Shown piece after piece: positions 34,107 to 44,209 of a stretch of DNA of 64,000 bases. A program made the translations under genes and the position numbers. The DNA is taken from the NCBI GenBank assembly GCA_016793115.1, contig JAEUIN010000212.1, forward strand, positions 21,917 to 85,916. The letters run 5' to 3'. Each line of letters opens with the position of its first letter. Within the stretch, counting starts at the first letter, position 1. This stretch comes from Planctomycetaceae bacterium (lineage in GTDB: Bacteria > Planctomycetota > Planctomycetia > Pirellulales > PNKZ01). Under the pieces are notes generated by a model. The model was given only the letters and a program-made list of their open reading frames with translations, was not told the origin of the DNA and searched no databases.

Positions 34107-36053
34107 TTAGCGGCGCGAAACCCACTGTGTGAGCAACGGGAGCGGCGGGCCGCCGAAGGCTTGAGCGAAGGCGCCGTCAAAGCGTGCACCGGATGCGAGG
34201 CCGTTCATGAGCGACGTCCATTTCGGCGACCGCATCAGGTCTTTGACGAAGGCCTGCGACACCGCACCCATTCCGGCGTCAAGGTTCCGGCTGTTGACGA
34301 GCGTTTGCGGGGTCACGCCGCTGGAGACGGCGCCGTCTTCCCAGCTTTTCACGATCGGGTTCTGCGGGTGCATTTTCGCCGCCATATTTCGCGCCGTGCC
34401 GACGGCGAACCAACGCGGCAAGCCTTCGGCGACGGAATCGAAGTAGCAACCGATGACCGTCTCGGCCAACAGCGGCGCAAATTCCTCGGCTGCACCGGGC
34501 GTCGCGACGACGCAGGCATAGGCGTCGATGTAGTTATAGGTCCAGTGCGAGTTCACGCCGGACGCGATCTCGCGCTGTTCGACCACGCGGGCGAACTCTT
34601 TATGCTCGAATGCTTTGTCGAAGACGTAGACGGTAATGCGACCTTTGACCATCGGCTTGCCGGCCGGCAGTTTCAAGGCGGTGGCGATCTTGGCGCGTTC
34701 GGCTTCCAATACCTTCTTGGTTTCTTCCATGCGCACCGGCCCGACGTCGCCGATCAGCAGGAAGTCCGTGGTCTCCAGCGTTTCGGAAGGGGAATCAGGA
34801 TTCGCCGTCGACCAATTCTTTTTGGCGGTCGCCGTCCGGCTTTGCATCAGTTCTTCATGCGTGGCCTTCTTGGCGATCGCCATGCGTACGGCCAGCGAGA
34901 TCGATTGCTCGGGATTCTCGCCGTCGAACTTCGCTCCCTCGGCGATCCACGTCGTAATTTTCGCCATGTCGGCGTCGTCGAGCGGCGGAGCGCGACGCGG
35001 CATCTGCGGCCGCATCTCGCCTTGCGCCCCCTTCGCGATTCCCTTCAGCATTTGCACGAGAAGGCTGCCGTTTGGGTTACCCGGCACGACGACCGGTCCG
35101 CTTTGGCCGCCGCGCATCAAGTCGGAGAAGCGGAACATGCCGAAATTATCGGAGTTGTCGTTGGGACGATCCGCGCCGTGGCACTCGAAGCAGTTGTCCA
35201 TGAGAATCGGCGCGACGTCGCGCATGAAATGCACCGACTCGTTACCGGTCGCGCGGGCCACTTGTCCGGTACCGGCCGCACCGGGCGCGAACGAGTTGAG
35301 CGACATCCGCATGTCGGGGCCGTCGTACTTAGCCCCTTGATCGATCCACTTGGTGATCGTGGCCAGTTCGTCGGCCGTGACTTTGTTGCCGCCGGGAGGC
35401 ATCTCGCCCGACGCCATTTTTTCGACGATCGTACTGGTCGCCCCTTGGCCCGGCTTAATCACGGCGAGCGTGCCCCCCGTGCCCGCCGCGAGTTCGGCGA
35501 ACGTGGCCATACTGAAGTCGCCGCGGTTGCCGCGGATGTGGCAGTTGCCGCATTTGGCGACGAAGATGGGCGCAACGTCGTTCACGAAGCTCACGCCCGC
35601 CATGGCTTGGCCCGGACGAGGCCGACGCGTAGCCGAAGCGGTCGCACGCGGACGCGGAACAGTGCCGCTTGCCATGGCCGTCGGCATCGGTTTGGCGGCG
35701 GGCAACGCCGACCCTTTCACGGGCGCCGCACTCGCAGTTTGCAGCGGCGCGCGCTCGACCAACTTCCGAGCGGCGGCCAGGCGCAGACGGAACGGCGCAA
35801 GAACCGGCTCGATCACGGTGTCTGATTCGTTGGCGATCTGCAGGCCGGTGATCGCGCCGTCAATCTCGTCGACGAGCGCCTTTAATTCGTCGGTCTTGTG
35901 GTCACGATAGAGCGTCACGACTTTTTGAAGGGATTGGTCGAGCCAAACCAGCTTCTCTTTGTTTTCCGCGGAGAGCTCGACGCCGTGCGACGTCGCCGAC
36001 CAAACGGTCGCCGCAACGACGCAAAGTCCCAACCCAAACCGGCGCGCGTTCAT
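34107..36053 (-). CDS. secreted dihaem cytochrome-c-domain protein
   Basis: A 648-residue exported protein with a signal peptide (MNARRFGLGLCVVAATVWSA). Two planctomycete-type cytochrome c modules carry CGNCH (about residue 168) and CFECH (about residue 288), each followed by a Met-Pro segment (GEMPPGGN, EMRPQMPRR) that may supply the distal ligand. The C-terminal ~250 residues resemble a peptidase-MA-like fold (IGCYFDSVAEGLPRWFAVGTARNM), but no HExxH is visible. The start ATG has GAGG ten bases upstream; an in-frame TTG two codons earlier is also possible. Redox role is inferred from haem motifs only. Confidence 0.82.
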   Translation of the reverse strand: MNARRFGLGLCVVAATVWSATSHGVELSAENKEKLVWLDQSLQKVVTLYRDHKTDELKALVDEIDGAITGLQIANESDTVIEPVLAPFRLRLAAARKLVERAPLQTASAAPVKGSALPAAKPMPTAMASGTVPRPRATASATRRPRPGQAMAGVSFVNDVAPIFVAKCGNCHIRGNRGDFSMATFAELAAGTGGTLAVIKPGQGATSTIVEKMASGEMPPGGNKVTADELATITKWIDQGAKYDGPDMRMSLNSFAPGAAGTGQVARATGNESVHFMRDVAPILMDNCFECHGADRPNDNSDNFGMFRFSDLMRGGQSGPVVVPGNPNGSLLVQMLKGIAKGAQGEMRPQMPRRAPPLDDADMAKITTWIAEGAKFDGENPEQSISLAVRMAIAKKATHEELMQSRTATAKKNWSTANPDSPSETLETTDFLLIGDVGPVRMEETKKVLEAERAKIATALKLPAGKPMVKGRITVYVFDKAFEHKEFARVVEQREIASGVNSHWTYNYIDAYACVVATPGAAEEFAPLLAETVIGCYFDSVAEGLPRWFAVGTARNMAAKMHPQNPIVKSWEDGAVSSGVTPQTLVNSRNLDAGMGAVSQAFVKDLMRSPKWTSLMNGLASGARFDGAFAQAFGGPPLPLLTQWVSRR

Positions 36054-36297
36054 AGACAATTACCTCTTTCAGACAAAGAAGAGATTCCGAAGCCGACGTC
36101 TCTGTTCCGTGATACGCGCACTCCGGGCGTATCGAGGCGCACGACAAAGAGTGCCCGATGACCTAAGCAGTATACTAATCGGCGAAACTTGCAGTCCAGC
36201 AAGAAGAGGGGGCTTTGGGGAGAGGCGACCCCGAAAGAATGCCCTGACACTCCCGACCGAACCGGCGGCCACGTTGATTCGCGGCCGACGGATCAGC

Positions 36298-37017
36298 TTA
36301 TTCCCTATACGCGGCGGAGGCAAGCTCACGTCGCTTCGCCTGCCGAGCCGTCTGAGTCGGCCGATAGCCGTATTCGACCGCGAACCACTCCGCATAGCGC
36401 TCCCGTTCCACAGTCCGGGTGTTGCGAGTATCGAGCAAATGCCCCAACTCGTGGATGAGAATGTTATTGAGATAGAAGTCTTTGGCGGCGGCTTCGGTCC
36501 AAATAAGTTGCCAACGTCGACCGCTCGCCGGTCGCCAACTGCCTCCATACATCCGAGCTTCGGTAAGTTGGGCAGGCGTGGGCGGCCCCGGATAGTCTTC
36601 TACGAGGCTTTCTTCGATCGGATAAAGATAGAGGGCGCGACCCCATTGCATGCCGTAAAGCGGCATCGTCCGCTTCTTGCGGGTCATACGGCTCAGTTGA
36701 ACGACTTCCAGGTCGCGCACGAAGGAAGGGGGCAGCATGGCCAACCGGGTGCGAACTTCGTCGGCCGTGACCACATGTCGGAAGCCGGGCCCTGCAGGTT
36801 CGACGATCAGCCGATAATCCGTACGTTTGGCTTCTTCCGACCGGGGTTCATGCCACGTTTCAGGCGGCATATAGACCCGTGCGACGTTTGACTCGCCGCG
36901 GCTACGGGCGCGCAACGCCGTCCGTCGATTGGAACGAACCGTCGACCGTCGACCGGTTGTGAGCCGGGAGTCGATGCCGTGGTGGCGTTGGAAGCTCGGA
37001 TTGAACGGATTCGACAT
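36298..37017 (-). CDS. putative zinc metalloprotease (HELGH protein)
   Basis: A 239-residue protein with a zinc-site motif HELGH (residues 189-193) and a downstream acidic helix ERYAEWFAVEYG that could supply the third ligand, as in gluzincin-type peptidases. The N-terminal ~45 residues are Arg/Ser-rich and unlike a signal peptide, so it is probably cytosolic. No other domain was recognised. Protease activity is inferred from the motif. Confidence 0.62.
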   Translation of the reverse strand: MSNPFNPSFQRHHGIDSRLTTGRRSTVRSNRRTALRARSRGESNVARVYMPPETWHEPRSEEAKRTDYRLIVEPAGPGFRHVVTADEVRTRLAMLPPSFVRDLEVVQLSRMTRKKRTMPLYGMQWGRALYLYPIEESLVEDYPGPPTPAQLTEARMYGGSWRPASGRRWQLIWTEAAAKDFYLNNILIHELGHLLDTRNTRTVERERYAEWFAVEYGYRPTQTARQAKRRELASAAYRE

Positions 37018-37403
37018 GGCCTAGGCCCTCTGTCGCAAGCGGATCGAGTCCGTTCGTGTCGTCGGCCTTCTTCGGCCTACTCCGCAGCGTGCGATGGAAC
37101 AATTGGAGGCAACAAGCGCTCGGACGAGCGTCTTGAGGATCCGCGACAACCGGCAAAACCGGCCGCTTTGGTCCTACCTCAATGCTAAGTCACCCCCGGC
37201 GGCGGACAAGCAAGAGCGTAAGTCGCTATTGGGCAAGGCGTTAGAAAAGCGTTTGACAGGCCAAAAACCGTCGTTCTGCCCGTTTTCAGCCACCTTTGAA
37301 GTCCGTGTCAGACGCGCTCAACCAGCAATTACGATGCGGTTGCATTGGTGCGCAACACGCGAACCGTCTCGACTTGAGACGACGACGACAAAGAGAATCG
37401 TCG
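37018..37403. other. intergenic region without recognised features
   Basis: A 386-base gap upstream of the HELGH gene and downstream of the first kinase gene. No tRNA, convincing ORF, terminator or promoter was recognised. Base composition is slightly less GC-rich than in the genes. Confidence 0.4.
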
Positions 37404-39248
37404 TTAAGAACCTTGCGCTGCGCCCGTCGATGGAGCGATGACTGGCGCTTGTCCACCGGTCGGGGGCACGGCGGGAATCGAAGCTGCGGCGGCAGGTGCG
37501 GCCTGCGTCTCTCCGGCCGTCGCCTTCTTTTGCATCTCCTCAAGCCGACGCTTGCGATCTTCCTCGCCTTTCTTCACGACTAAGAGCAATCCAACGCCTA
37601 AGGCGATGCAAACGGCTCCAATCAGGATGCCGAAAATGATCAGCGTGCGGAGCGAGGTCCCCCGTTTCTTCAGCGGCTTGAGCGGCTTAGGCGCGCCTCC
37701 CTCCACCGCTTTGGCAGACCCGGACTGATCCCCAGGCTTCTTCGGCGGGAGGGCCTTGGCCTGCCCCGACCGATCCGACTTGGCAGCGGTTTTGCTTCCC
37801 GACAGATTCGCGCTGTCGCCGGCGGGCTTGCCGCTCTCGCCGGGTTTCACCGGCTTCTTGCCGTACTTCGTCGACAAAACGTTGCTGTCGCCGCCCGTGT
37901 TGATAGTGAAATTGAAACCGCCCGAATCGGCAGGTTTCCCGGCTTGCGGCGGATCGATCGATTTCGCGACCGGCATCTTCTTACCGATCTTCGACGATCC
38001 TTCCGGCTTGGGAGGGATTCGCCCCGCCGGGCCTTTCGTCGTCGGTTGAGCTTGGCCGGCGAGCGTGTCGCCGACGGCCGGCATTTCCCCGGAGGAGCCT
38101 GCGGATTTAGCCTTCCGCATGCGCTGCGCTTGGGGCGGATTGGGGCGTCCCGCCGGCCGTGCGCCCGGTCCGGCCGCAGCAAACGGCTGCCCCGTGGGCC
38201 GCAGCGCCCCGCGATCGACGAGCCATTGCGTCAGCGCTTGCTCGGCTTCGATCGCGCTCTGATAACGCTGGGACAAATCCTTCGCCATCATTTTACGGCA
38301 GATCGAAACCAAATCGCTCGGCACATCTGGCCGGTCTTTGGAAATCGGCGCGGGTTCCTTCTGCTGATGGGCCAAGAGGCGCTGCGTCAACGTTCCCTCG
38401 GGGAACGGCGGATGGCCCGTCAGCGTAAAATACAGCGTGCAACCGAGGCTGTAGATATCGGCCCGGGAGTCGACCGAATGGCTATCGCGAGCCTGCTCAG
38501 GCGCTAGGTAGTCGGCCGTGCCAAGCACGTTTTCTTCGTGCATCTGCGTCAGCGAGGCTTGCTTCTCGTCGTCGGAGAAGCGGGCCAAGCCCATGTCGAG
38601 GATCTTTACGACGCCCTTGGGATCGACGAGCAGATTCGCCGGCTTGATGTCGCGATGGATCAATCCGACCTGATGGGCATGGGCCAGCCCGGCGGCGGCC
38701 TGACGAATGTACTCGGCGGCCGTTTCATAGGTGAGCGTGCCGCCGGTATCGACGATCCGCTGCAAGTCCTGCCCTTCGACGAACTCCATCACGAGGAAGT
38801 GATTGTCGCCGTCGTTGTCGACGTCGTAAGCACGAACGATGTTCGGATGCTCGACCGCCGCCGCGGCGCGCGCCTCGCGATAGAAGCGACCAAGATACGA
38901 GGAGTCGTTGACGCGCGCCTGCGGCAAGACTTTGATCGCCCGGCGCTGCCGCATGTGCTTGTGCTCGGCGAGAAACACGCTGCTCATGCCGCCCGAGCCA
39001 AGATGCCTCAGCAACTTGTAGTTGCCGAGGAAAAAGCCCTTATGCCGACCTTGCAAAAGTTTGTCGGCTTGCCAATCGGTGAGGAGCGCGACGCGCTGCA
39101 AGAATTCGATGAACTTCTGGCCGTCGGCTTTGTCGTCCGGCCCGAGTTCGGCCTCGTAATCGGCCTGCGCTTTGGTCAGCGCGGCGGCCTCGATGAGTCC
39201 GCTCTTTTCAACAAGCTCTAGATACTTGTCGCCGGTGAGGTTCGACAT
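37404..39248 (-). CDS. transmembrane Ser/Thr protein kinase
   Basis: A 614-residue Hanks-type kinase. An N-terminal helical domain (residues ~1-72) precedes the kinase domain, which has the P-loop [10 protein letters not shown] (84-93), Lys106, [10 protein letters not shown] (198-207), DMG in place of DFG (218-220) and APEQARDS. A Pro/Ala/Lys-rich linker spans ~345-540, a single membrane helix ([23 protein letters not shown]) about residue 550, and an Ala/Pro-rich periplasmic tail. It is paralogous to the kinase at 39428-41152, sharing the N-terminal domain. Substrates are unknown. Confidence 0.93.
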   Translation of the reverse strand: MSNLTGDKYLELVEKSGLIEAAALTKAQADYEAELGPDDKADGQKFIEFLQRVALLTDWQADKLLQGRHKGFFLGNYKLLRHLGSGGMSSVFLAEHKHMRQRRAIKVLPQARVNDSSYLGRFYREARAAAAVEHPNIVRAYDVDNDGDNHFLVMEFVEGQDLQRIVDTGGTLTYETAAEYIRQAAAGLAHAHQVGLIHRDIKPANLLVDPKGVVKILDMGLARFSDDEKQASLTQMHEENVLGTADYLAPEQARDSHSVDSRADIYSLGCTLYFTLTGHPPFPEGTLTQRLLAHQQKEPAPISKDRPDVPSDLVSICRKMMAKDLSQRYQSAIEAEQALTQWLVDRGALRPTGQPFAAAGPGARPAGRPNPPQAQRMRKAKSAGSSGEMPAVGDTLAGQAQPTTKGPAGRIPPKPEGSSKIGKKMPVAKSIDPPQAGKPADSGGFNFTINTGGDSNVLSTKYGKKPVKPGESGKPAGDSANLSGSKTAAKSDRSGQAKALPPKKPGDQSGSAKAVEGGAPKPLKPLKKRGTSLRTLIIFGILIGAVCIALGVGLLLVVKKGEEDRKRRLEEMQKKATAGETQAAPAAAASIPAVPPTGGQAPVIAPSTGAAQGS

Positions 39249-39427
39249 ATCGCCGACCGCGACGCCTTCTTAGCGCCGCGCACACAGAGGGGGCGTGCTG
39301 CACTCGACTCAGCTACGAACGTCGCCGACTCCGTCGGACGGTGCGTCGGATCGAAGCGCCGCTCCTGTCGTTCGAAGCTACTACGGCGGGCGTGCCGCGA
39401 CTTCGAAACTTCGAGCCTGCGCGAACT

Positions 39428-41152
39428 TCAATCGCGGCTGCCGCCGATGCCGATCGTGGCGTTCGTGGATGCGTCGTCGGAATTTCTTATCATATAATAT
39501 AAACCGAATACAAGCAGGCCGCTAAAGAATATGAAAACCACGGCGGCAAAAACGGGATGTTTTTGAAATAGCTTCTCGACGTCCCGTTTCACGTCGTCGC
39601 CGTCGGAACGCGTCGCCGGTTTTCGAACCGGCGATCGCTGCGAACGTGGGGCGGAACTGTGCGGTCGCGAAAGGCCCGGCAAAGCCGGAACGCTTGGAGC
39701 GGCCGCAGCGGCCGGCATGGCAAGAATCTCCGAGAGAAAGTCGTTTGTTTGGGGCGAAGGCCCGAGTTCGATCTTCGGCGACGATTTCCCGCCCGTCGTG
39801 GCAGGCGCTTTCGCGACGGGCGCGGCCCGATGTTCGGCCGCACTCCGCGAATCGGACGTCGAACCACTCTTATTAGGTAGGCCGTTTTTGTCCTTGCGGC
39901 TCCGTGCCGTCACGTCGTCCAAATCGGCCAACTGCAGTTCGTCGTCTTCCGCCGGGCGGCGTTTTCCGATGGAAGTCATCTGGGCTCGCACGACGTCGGT
40001 ATCCCGCAAGCTACTCCCGGTTGCGGGGGCGTCGACGTCCCCCTCATCGAGATCCGGCGAGATCGAACCGAGCGCAACGCCGGACGCCGGACGCACGTCG
40101 CTCTGCGACCATTCACGAAGCCATTGCTTCATCACGCCGGCGAGTTCCTGCGCCGACTGAAAGCGATCGGCGGGTTTCTTAGCCATCATCTTCTTGCAGA
40201 TGGCGACTAGTCCGCTCGGCGCGTTGGGGCGGACATTGGTAATCGGGTCGGGCTCTTGATGCAAGTGCGCCATCAGACGCTGCGCAACGCTGCCGGTGTT
40301 GAACGGCGGCCGGCCGGTCAGCAAGAAATAGAGAGTGCAACCGAGACCGTAGATATCCGCGCGGCCGTCGGCATCGTGACTGTTTAGCGCCTGCTCGGGA
40401 GCAAGATAGTTCGTCGTACCGATTACTTTTTCATCGTGTTCTTGAGTGAGCGAAGCCTGCCGCTCCATCTCCTCCGGCGCGTAGCGGGCCAGTCCCATGT
40501 CGAGGATTTTCACCGTTCCTTCGGGGTTGACGAGCAGATTGGCCGGCTTGATGTCGCGATGCACGACGCCGGCCCTGTGCGCGTGCGCCAAACCGTCGGC
40601 CGTTTGACGGATGACGTCGGCCGCCGATTCATACGACAACACCCCGCGTCGCACGATCATCTTCTGTAAATCGATTCCTTCGACGTACTCCATCACGAAG
40701 TAGTGCGTGTCACCGTCGCTCCCCACGTCGTAGGCATGCACGACGTTGTTATGGTCAAGCGCGGCGGCGGCACGAGCCTCGCGATAGAAGCGCTCCAAAT
40801 ACGAGGAATCCTTGATCCGATGCGCCGGCAGAATCTTCAACGCGCGGCGCTGGCGCATGAATCGATGCTCGGCGAGATACACGGTGCTCATGCCGCCGGC
40901 GCCGATGCGCCCGAGCAACTTGTAGTTGCCGAGGACGAACCCCTTATGTCGACCTTGAGCGAGCTTATCGGCTTGCCATTTCGTCAACATGCCGACATGC
41001 AACAGGTATCGCAGAAATGCGGCGCCGCCGTCGGCGTCGAGATCGCTCGCGCCGTCGGCTTCAAATTCGCCGAGCGCACGTTGCAAGTCCTCGGCCGAGA
41101 GTAACCCCGACTTCTCGATGAGTTCGATGATCTTCACCGTTGTTTGCTGCAT
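39428..41152 (-). CDS. transmembrane Ser/Thr protein kinase (paralogue)
   Basis: A 574-residue Hanks-type kinase with the same layout as its downstream neighbour: an N-terminal ~75-residue helical domain (ELIEKSGLLSAEDLQRALGEF ... KWQADKLAQGRHKGF), a P-loop [31 protein letters not shown], then a long Ser/Pro/Lys-rich linker and one membrane helix near the C-terminus (FAAVVFIFFSGLLVFGLYYMI) with a short external tail. The start is the ATG of MQQTTVKI. The two kinases share the unusual linker GRHKGFxLGNYKLL and probably arose by tandem duplication. Confidence 0.93.
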   Translation of the reverse strand: MQQTTVKIIELIEKSGLLSAEDLQRALGEFEADGASDLDADGGAAFLRYLLHVGMLTKWQADKLAQGRHKGFVLGNYKLLGRIGAGGMSTVYLAEHRFMRQRRALKILPAHRIKDSSYLERFYREARAAAALDHNNVVHAYDVGSDGDTHYFVMEYVEGIDLQKMIVRRGVLSYESAADVIRQTADGLAHAHRAGVVHRDIKPANLLVNPEGTVKILDMGLARYAPEEMERQASLTQEHDEKVIGTTNYLAPEQALNSHDADGRADIYGLGCTLYFLLTGRPPFNTGSVAQRLMAHLHQEPDPITNVRPNAPSGLVAICKKMMAKKPADRFQSAQELAGVMKQWLREWSQSDVRPASGVALGSISPDLDEGDVDAPATGSSLRDTDVVRAQMTSIGKRRPAEDDELQLADLDDVTARSRKDKNGLPNKSGSTSDSRSAAEHRAAPVAKAPATTGGKSSPKIELGPSPQTNDFLSEILAMPAAAAAPSVPALPGLSRPHSSAPRSQRSPVRKPATRSDGDDVKRDVEKLFQKHPVFAAVVFIFFSGLLVFGLYYMIRNSDDASTNATIGIGGSRD

Positions 41153-41435
41153 CGCTCCCTCGCCGCATCGGCCGCGAATTCTATTTTCCTTCGCGCGCCG
41201 CACAGCGCACCCGCTCCTCATGGTCGTCGTGTGCCGTTAGACTAAGGTGGTCGAACGACGAGTCCGCGATTCAATTACGGATGAGTTATCGTCACACACG
41301 ACTTGTCGCATCCAAGGTTAGCCGGCCGATCGGAAAGCCTGCAAGCGTGCAAACGTGATTCAAGTGAAACAAGATCGGCGGGGCGCAACTTCTCATCGAA
41401 CGCTTATCGTTTACTCACAATCCATTACGCCCGAC

Positions 41436-41744
41436 ATGACGCAATCTACGCAAAGCCCAAGTTCCGCCGCGCCCGCCGTCGTCGTTTACACGCGCGCCGG
41501 CTGCCATCTATGCGACGAGGCCGCGCAATTGCTCGGAGCTTACGGCCTCGCGGCGAGTTTCATCGACATCGACGCCGATCCTCAACTCCGCGCTCTTCAC
41601 ACCGATTGGGTACCCGTCGTCGAGATCGGCGGACGAATTCGTTTCCGCGGACGCATCGATCCGGTGTTGCTCGAGCGAATCGTTCGGACCGAGTTCGCCC
41701 CACCCTCTCCCGCCCCTGATTCTCTTCACGCCCAGAATCGTTAG
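41436..41744 (+). CDS. glutaredoxin-like protein
   Basis: A 102-residue thioredoxin-fold protein with the redox pair CHLC (in VVVYTRAGCHLCDEAA) and the cis-Pro segment VPVVEI. It resembles the glutaredoxin-2-like/DUF836 family. The start is the ATG of MTQSTQS, chosen because the family begins near AVVVYTRAGC. It lies eight bases before thiO and may be co-transcribed. Confidence 0.82.
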   Translation: MTQSTQSPSSAAPAVVVYTRAGCHLCDEAAQLLGAYGLAASFIDIDADPQLRALHTDWVPVVEIGGRIRFRGRIDPVLLERIVRTEFAPPSPAPDSLHAQNR

Positions 41745-41752
41745 GTCTCACC

Positions 41753-42865
41753 ATGCACGATGTCTTGCTCGTCGGCGGCGGCGCCGTCGGATTGTCGATC
41801 GCCCTAGAACTCGCGCGACGAGGGAAACGCGTACACGTCGTCGAACGCGGCGTGCTGGGCGGCGAATCCTCGTGGGCCGGCGCGGGGATCGTGCCGCCCG
41901 GCCGCTTCGATAAGCAAGACTCGCCGCTGGTGCAACTCGGCGGGCTTTCGGCCGAAATGCACGTGGAACTCGCCGAGCGCCTACGCCGCGACACCGGCAT
42001 CGACAACGGCTATCGCGTGACGGGCGCTCTCTATCTCGCGCCTAACAAGGAACATCGAGCGCACTTGGAAGAGGAAGTGGCGCCGTTTCGCGCGCAGAAT
42101 CAAATTTGCCGCACGCTCGACGGCGCCGCCCTCAACAACATCGAACCGGCGCTCGCCGGCGCGCTCGACGACGGACGCGTCGCCGCCGGTTACCACATCC
42201 CTCAAGAGGCGCAACTGCGCAATCCGCGCCATGTTCGAGCGCTGGTCGCGGCCTGCGCAAAGCTCGGCGTGACGCTCACCGAGAACGCGCCGGTCGAAGA
42301 ATGGATCGTCGCCGGCGATCGCGTGCGCGAAGTTCGCACGGTGCAAGGGTCGTTCGCCGCGGAACAGTTTTGCTTGTCGACCGGCGCGTGGAGCCGACAA
42401 CTCGGCGAGCAACTCGGCGTGCGACTCGCCGTGAAGCCGATTCGTGGTCAGATCGCACTGCTTAATCCGCAGTCCGCGGTGATCCGCGGCATCGTCTACT
42501 ACGGGCCGCGTTACTTCGTCGGTCGCGACGACGGACGCGTGCTGGTCGGTTCGACGCTCGAAGACGTCGGCTTCGATCGACGAACCACGGCGTCGGTGAT
42601 TCGCGAACTGCTCGACTTCGCCGTGGGGCTCGCGCCGCAACTTGCTTCGGCCGACGTCGAAAAGACGTGGGCCGGATTGCGCCCGCACTCGGCCGACGGA
42701 CTTCCCTACCTCGGACGCGTGCCGCACTTGACGAATACGTTCGTCGCCGCCGGCCACTACCGCTGGGGCTTGGCCCTCTCCCCGGCGACGGCTTTGACGA
42801 TGACGCAACTCATGCTCGGCGAACCGACTGCGGTCGACATGTCGGTTTTCCGAGTGGGTCGCTGA
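41753..42865 (+). CDS. thiO: glycine oxidase ThiO
   Basis: A 370-residue FAD-dependent oxidase (DadA/ThiO family). ThiO converts glycine to iminoglycine for the thiazole half of thiamine. The Rossmann motif is VLLVGGGAVGLSIALELARRG; GLRPHSADGLPYLG and the C-terminal GHYRWGLALSPATA are ThiO/DAO-like. thiS and thiG are not in the window, so a D-amino-acid oxidase role cannot be excluded. Operon-like spacing to the genes on both sides suggests a co-transcribed unit. Confidence 0.83.
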   Translation: MHDVLLVGGGAVGLSIALELARRGKRVHVVERGVLGGESSWAGAGIVPPGRFDKQDSPLVQLGGLSAEMHVELAERLRRDTGIDNGYRVTGALYLAPNKEHRAHLEEEVAPFRAQNQICRTLDGAALNNIEPALAGALDDGRVAAGYHIPQEAQLRNPRHVRALVAACAKLGVTLTENAPVEEWIVAGDRVREVRTVQGSFAAEQFCLSTGAWSRQLGEQLGVRLAVKPIRGQIALLNPQSAVIRGIVYYGPRYFVGRDDGRVLVGSTLEDVGFDRRTTASVIRELLDFAVGLAPQLASADVEKTWAGLRPHSADGLPYLGRVPHLTNTFVAAGHYRWGLALSPATALTMTQLMLGEPTAVDMSVFRVGR

Positions 42866-42915
42866 CCGATTACGAACCGAACTCAATCGCCGCCTCGGAG
42901 CCTGACTCGTTCATC

Positions 42916-44187
42916 ATGGCCGTTGATACTCCCGCCAAGATCGCCGTCGTCGGCGCAGGCCCGACCGGACTTGAGGCCGCGCTCTATGCTCGTTATCTCG
43001 GCTACGAAGTCGAACTGTTCGAGCGCGGCGAAGTCGCCGCCGCCTTTCGGCAATCCGCCCACCTGCGGATGTTCGCCCCCTGGCGCGAGTGTGTGACGCC
43101 GCTGGGAATCGCCTCGCTGGCGAATCAAGATGCTTCCTGGCGGCCGGCGGCCGACGGCGACTATCTCACCTACGGCGAGTTCTCGGAGCGATATTTGCTG
43201 CCGCTTGCGCGCTGCGATTTGCTTACGGACTGCGTCCGCGAACGCACGGAAGTCGTCGGACTCGGACGCGAGACGCTGCTAAAAGGCGACTACCTGCAAG
43301 ACGAGCGCCGCATCGACGTGTCATTTCGCTTGCTCGTGCGCGAGGCCGACGGCGGCGAACGCATCGAGCCGGCCGACGTCGTGCTGGATTGCTCCGGCGT
43401 TGGTCGATCGCCGAACTGGCTCGGCAACGGCGGCGTGCCTGCGATCGGCGAACAAGCGACTCGCGATCGGATCGACTACGGCGTGCCGGATATTCTCGGC
43501 GCCGGTCGCGAAAAGTTCGCCGACAAGCAAACGCTTGTCGTCGGCTCCGGCTACGGCGCTGCGGCGGCGGTGACGCAACTTGCGAAACTGGCGGCCTCCG
43601 CGCCCAACACTCGGATCACATGGGCCGTGCGCCGCGGCGATGAGTCCGCGGGCGGCCCGATCGTCGAAATCGCCGACGATCCCCTTCCGGCCCGCGCGGC
43701 TTTGGCGCGCGCGGCGAACGAATTGGCGCGTCAACCCGGCGGCGTCGTCGACTATTACCCGGCGACGAAGATTGAGGCCGTGGACGGCACCGGGTTATCG
43801 GGGCGTTTCGCCGTCGAGTTCAGCGGGCGGCATCCAGGCCATGCGGAGTTCGACCGAATCGTCGCTTGCGTCGGACGCCGACCCGACCGCGTGCTCTGGA
43901 GCGAAATGCAGTTACTTGAGTGTCCGGCGACCGGCGCTCCGTTGCCGATGGCGGAGCTTTTGCGCCGCGAGCAAGCGACCCCGACGCTCGAGACGGCGAC
44001 TTTCCGCCGCAATCTCGCGCAGGCTTTGTTGAACCCGGAGCCCGACTTCTACGTGCTGGGCGCCAAGAGCTACGGCCGGCGCGGCGACTATCTCCTCGGT
44101 CACGGACAAGATCAGATTCGCTCCCTATTCACGATCATCGGCGATCGAGAGAATCTCGACCTGTATGCCATGCATAAGCCGCACTGA
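42916..44187 (+). CDS. FAD-dependent flavoprotein oxidoreductase
   Basis: A 423-residue protein with an N-terminal dinucleotide motif (IAVVGAGPTGLEAALYARYLG) and a second one in LVVGSGYGAAAAVTQLA, as in two-domain flavin monooxygenase/thioredoxin-reductase-like proteins. No specific family or substrate was recognised. The start ATG is 50 bases after thiO; a longer frame overlaps thiO antisense-like and is rejected. It may form a unit with the glutaredoxin-like and thiO genes. Confidence 0.78.
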   Translation: MAVDTPAKIAVVGAGPTGLEAALYARYLGYEVELFERGEVAAAFRQSAHLRMFAPWRECVTPLGIASLANQDASWRPAADGDYLTYGEFSERYLLPLARCDLLTDCVRERTEVVGLGRETLLKGDYLQDERRIDVSFRLLVREADGGERIEPADVVLDCSGVGRSPNWLGNGGVPAIGEQATRDRIDYGVPDILGAGREKFADKQTLVVGSGYGAAAAVTQLAKLAASAPNTRITWAVRRGDESAGGPIVEIADDPLPARAALARAANELARQPGGVVDYYPATKIEAVDGTGLSGRFAVEFSGRHPGHAEFDRIVACVGRRPDRVLWSEMQLLECPATGAPLPMAELLRREQATPTLETATFRRNLAQALLNPEPDFYVLGAKSYGRRGDYLLGHGQDQIRSLFTIIGDRENLDLYAMHKPH

Positions 44188-44209
44188 AATCTTCGACGAT
44201 CGGTAAGGC

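Noticed and set aside
37018..37403. Possible small gene between the HELGH and kinase genes
   Set aside because: The available frames lack a ribosome site and have no hydrophobic or conserved pattern.
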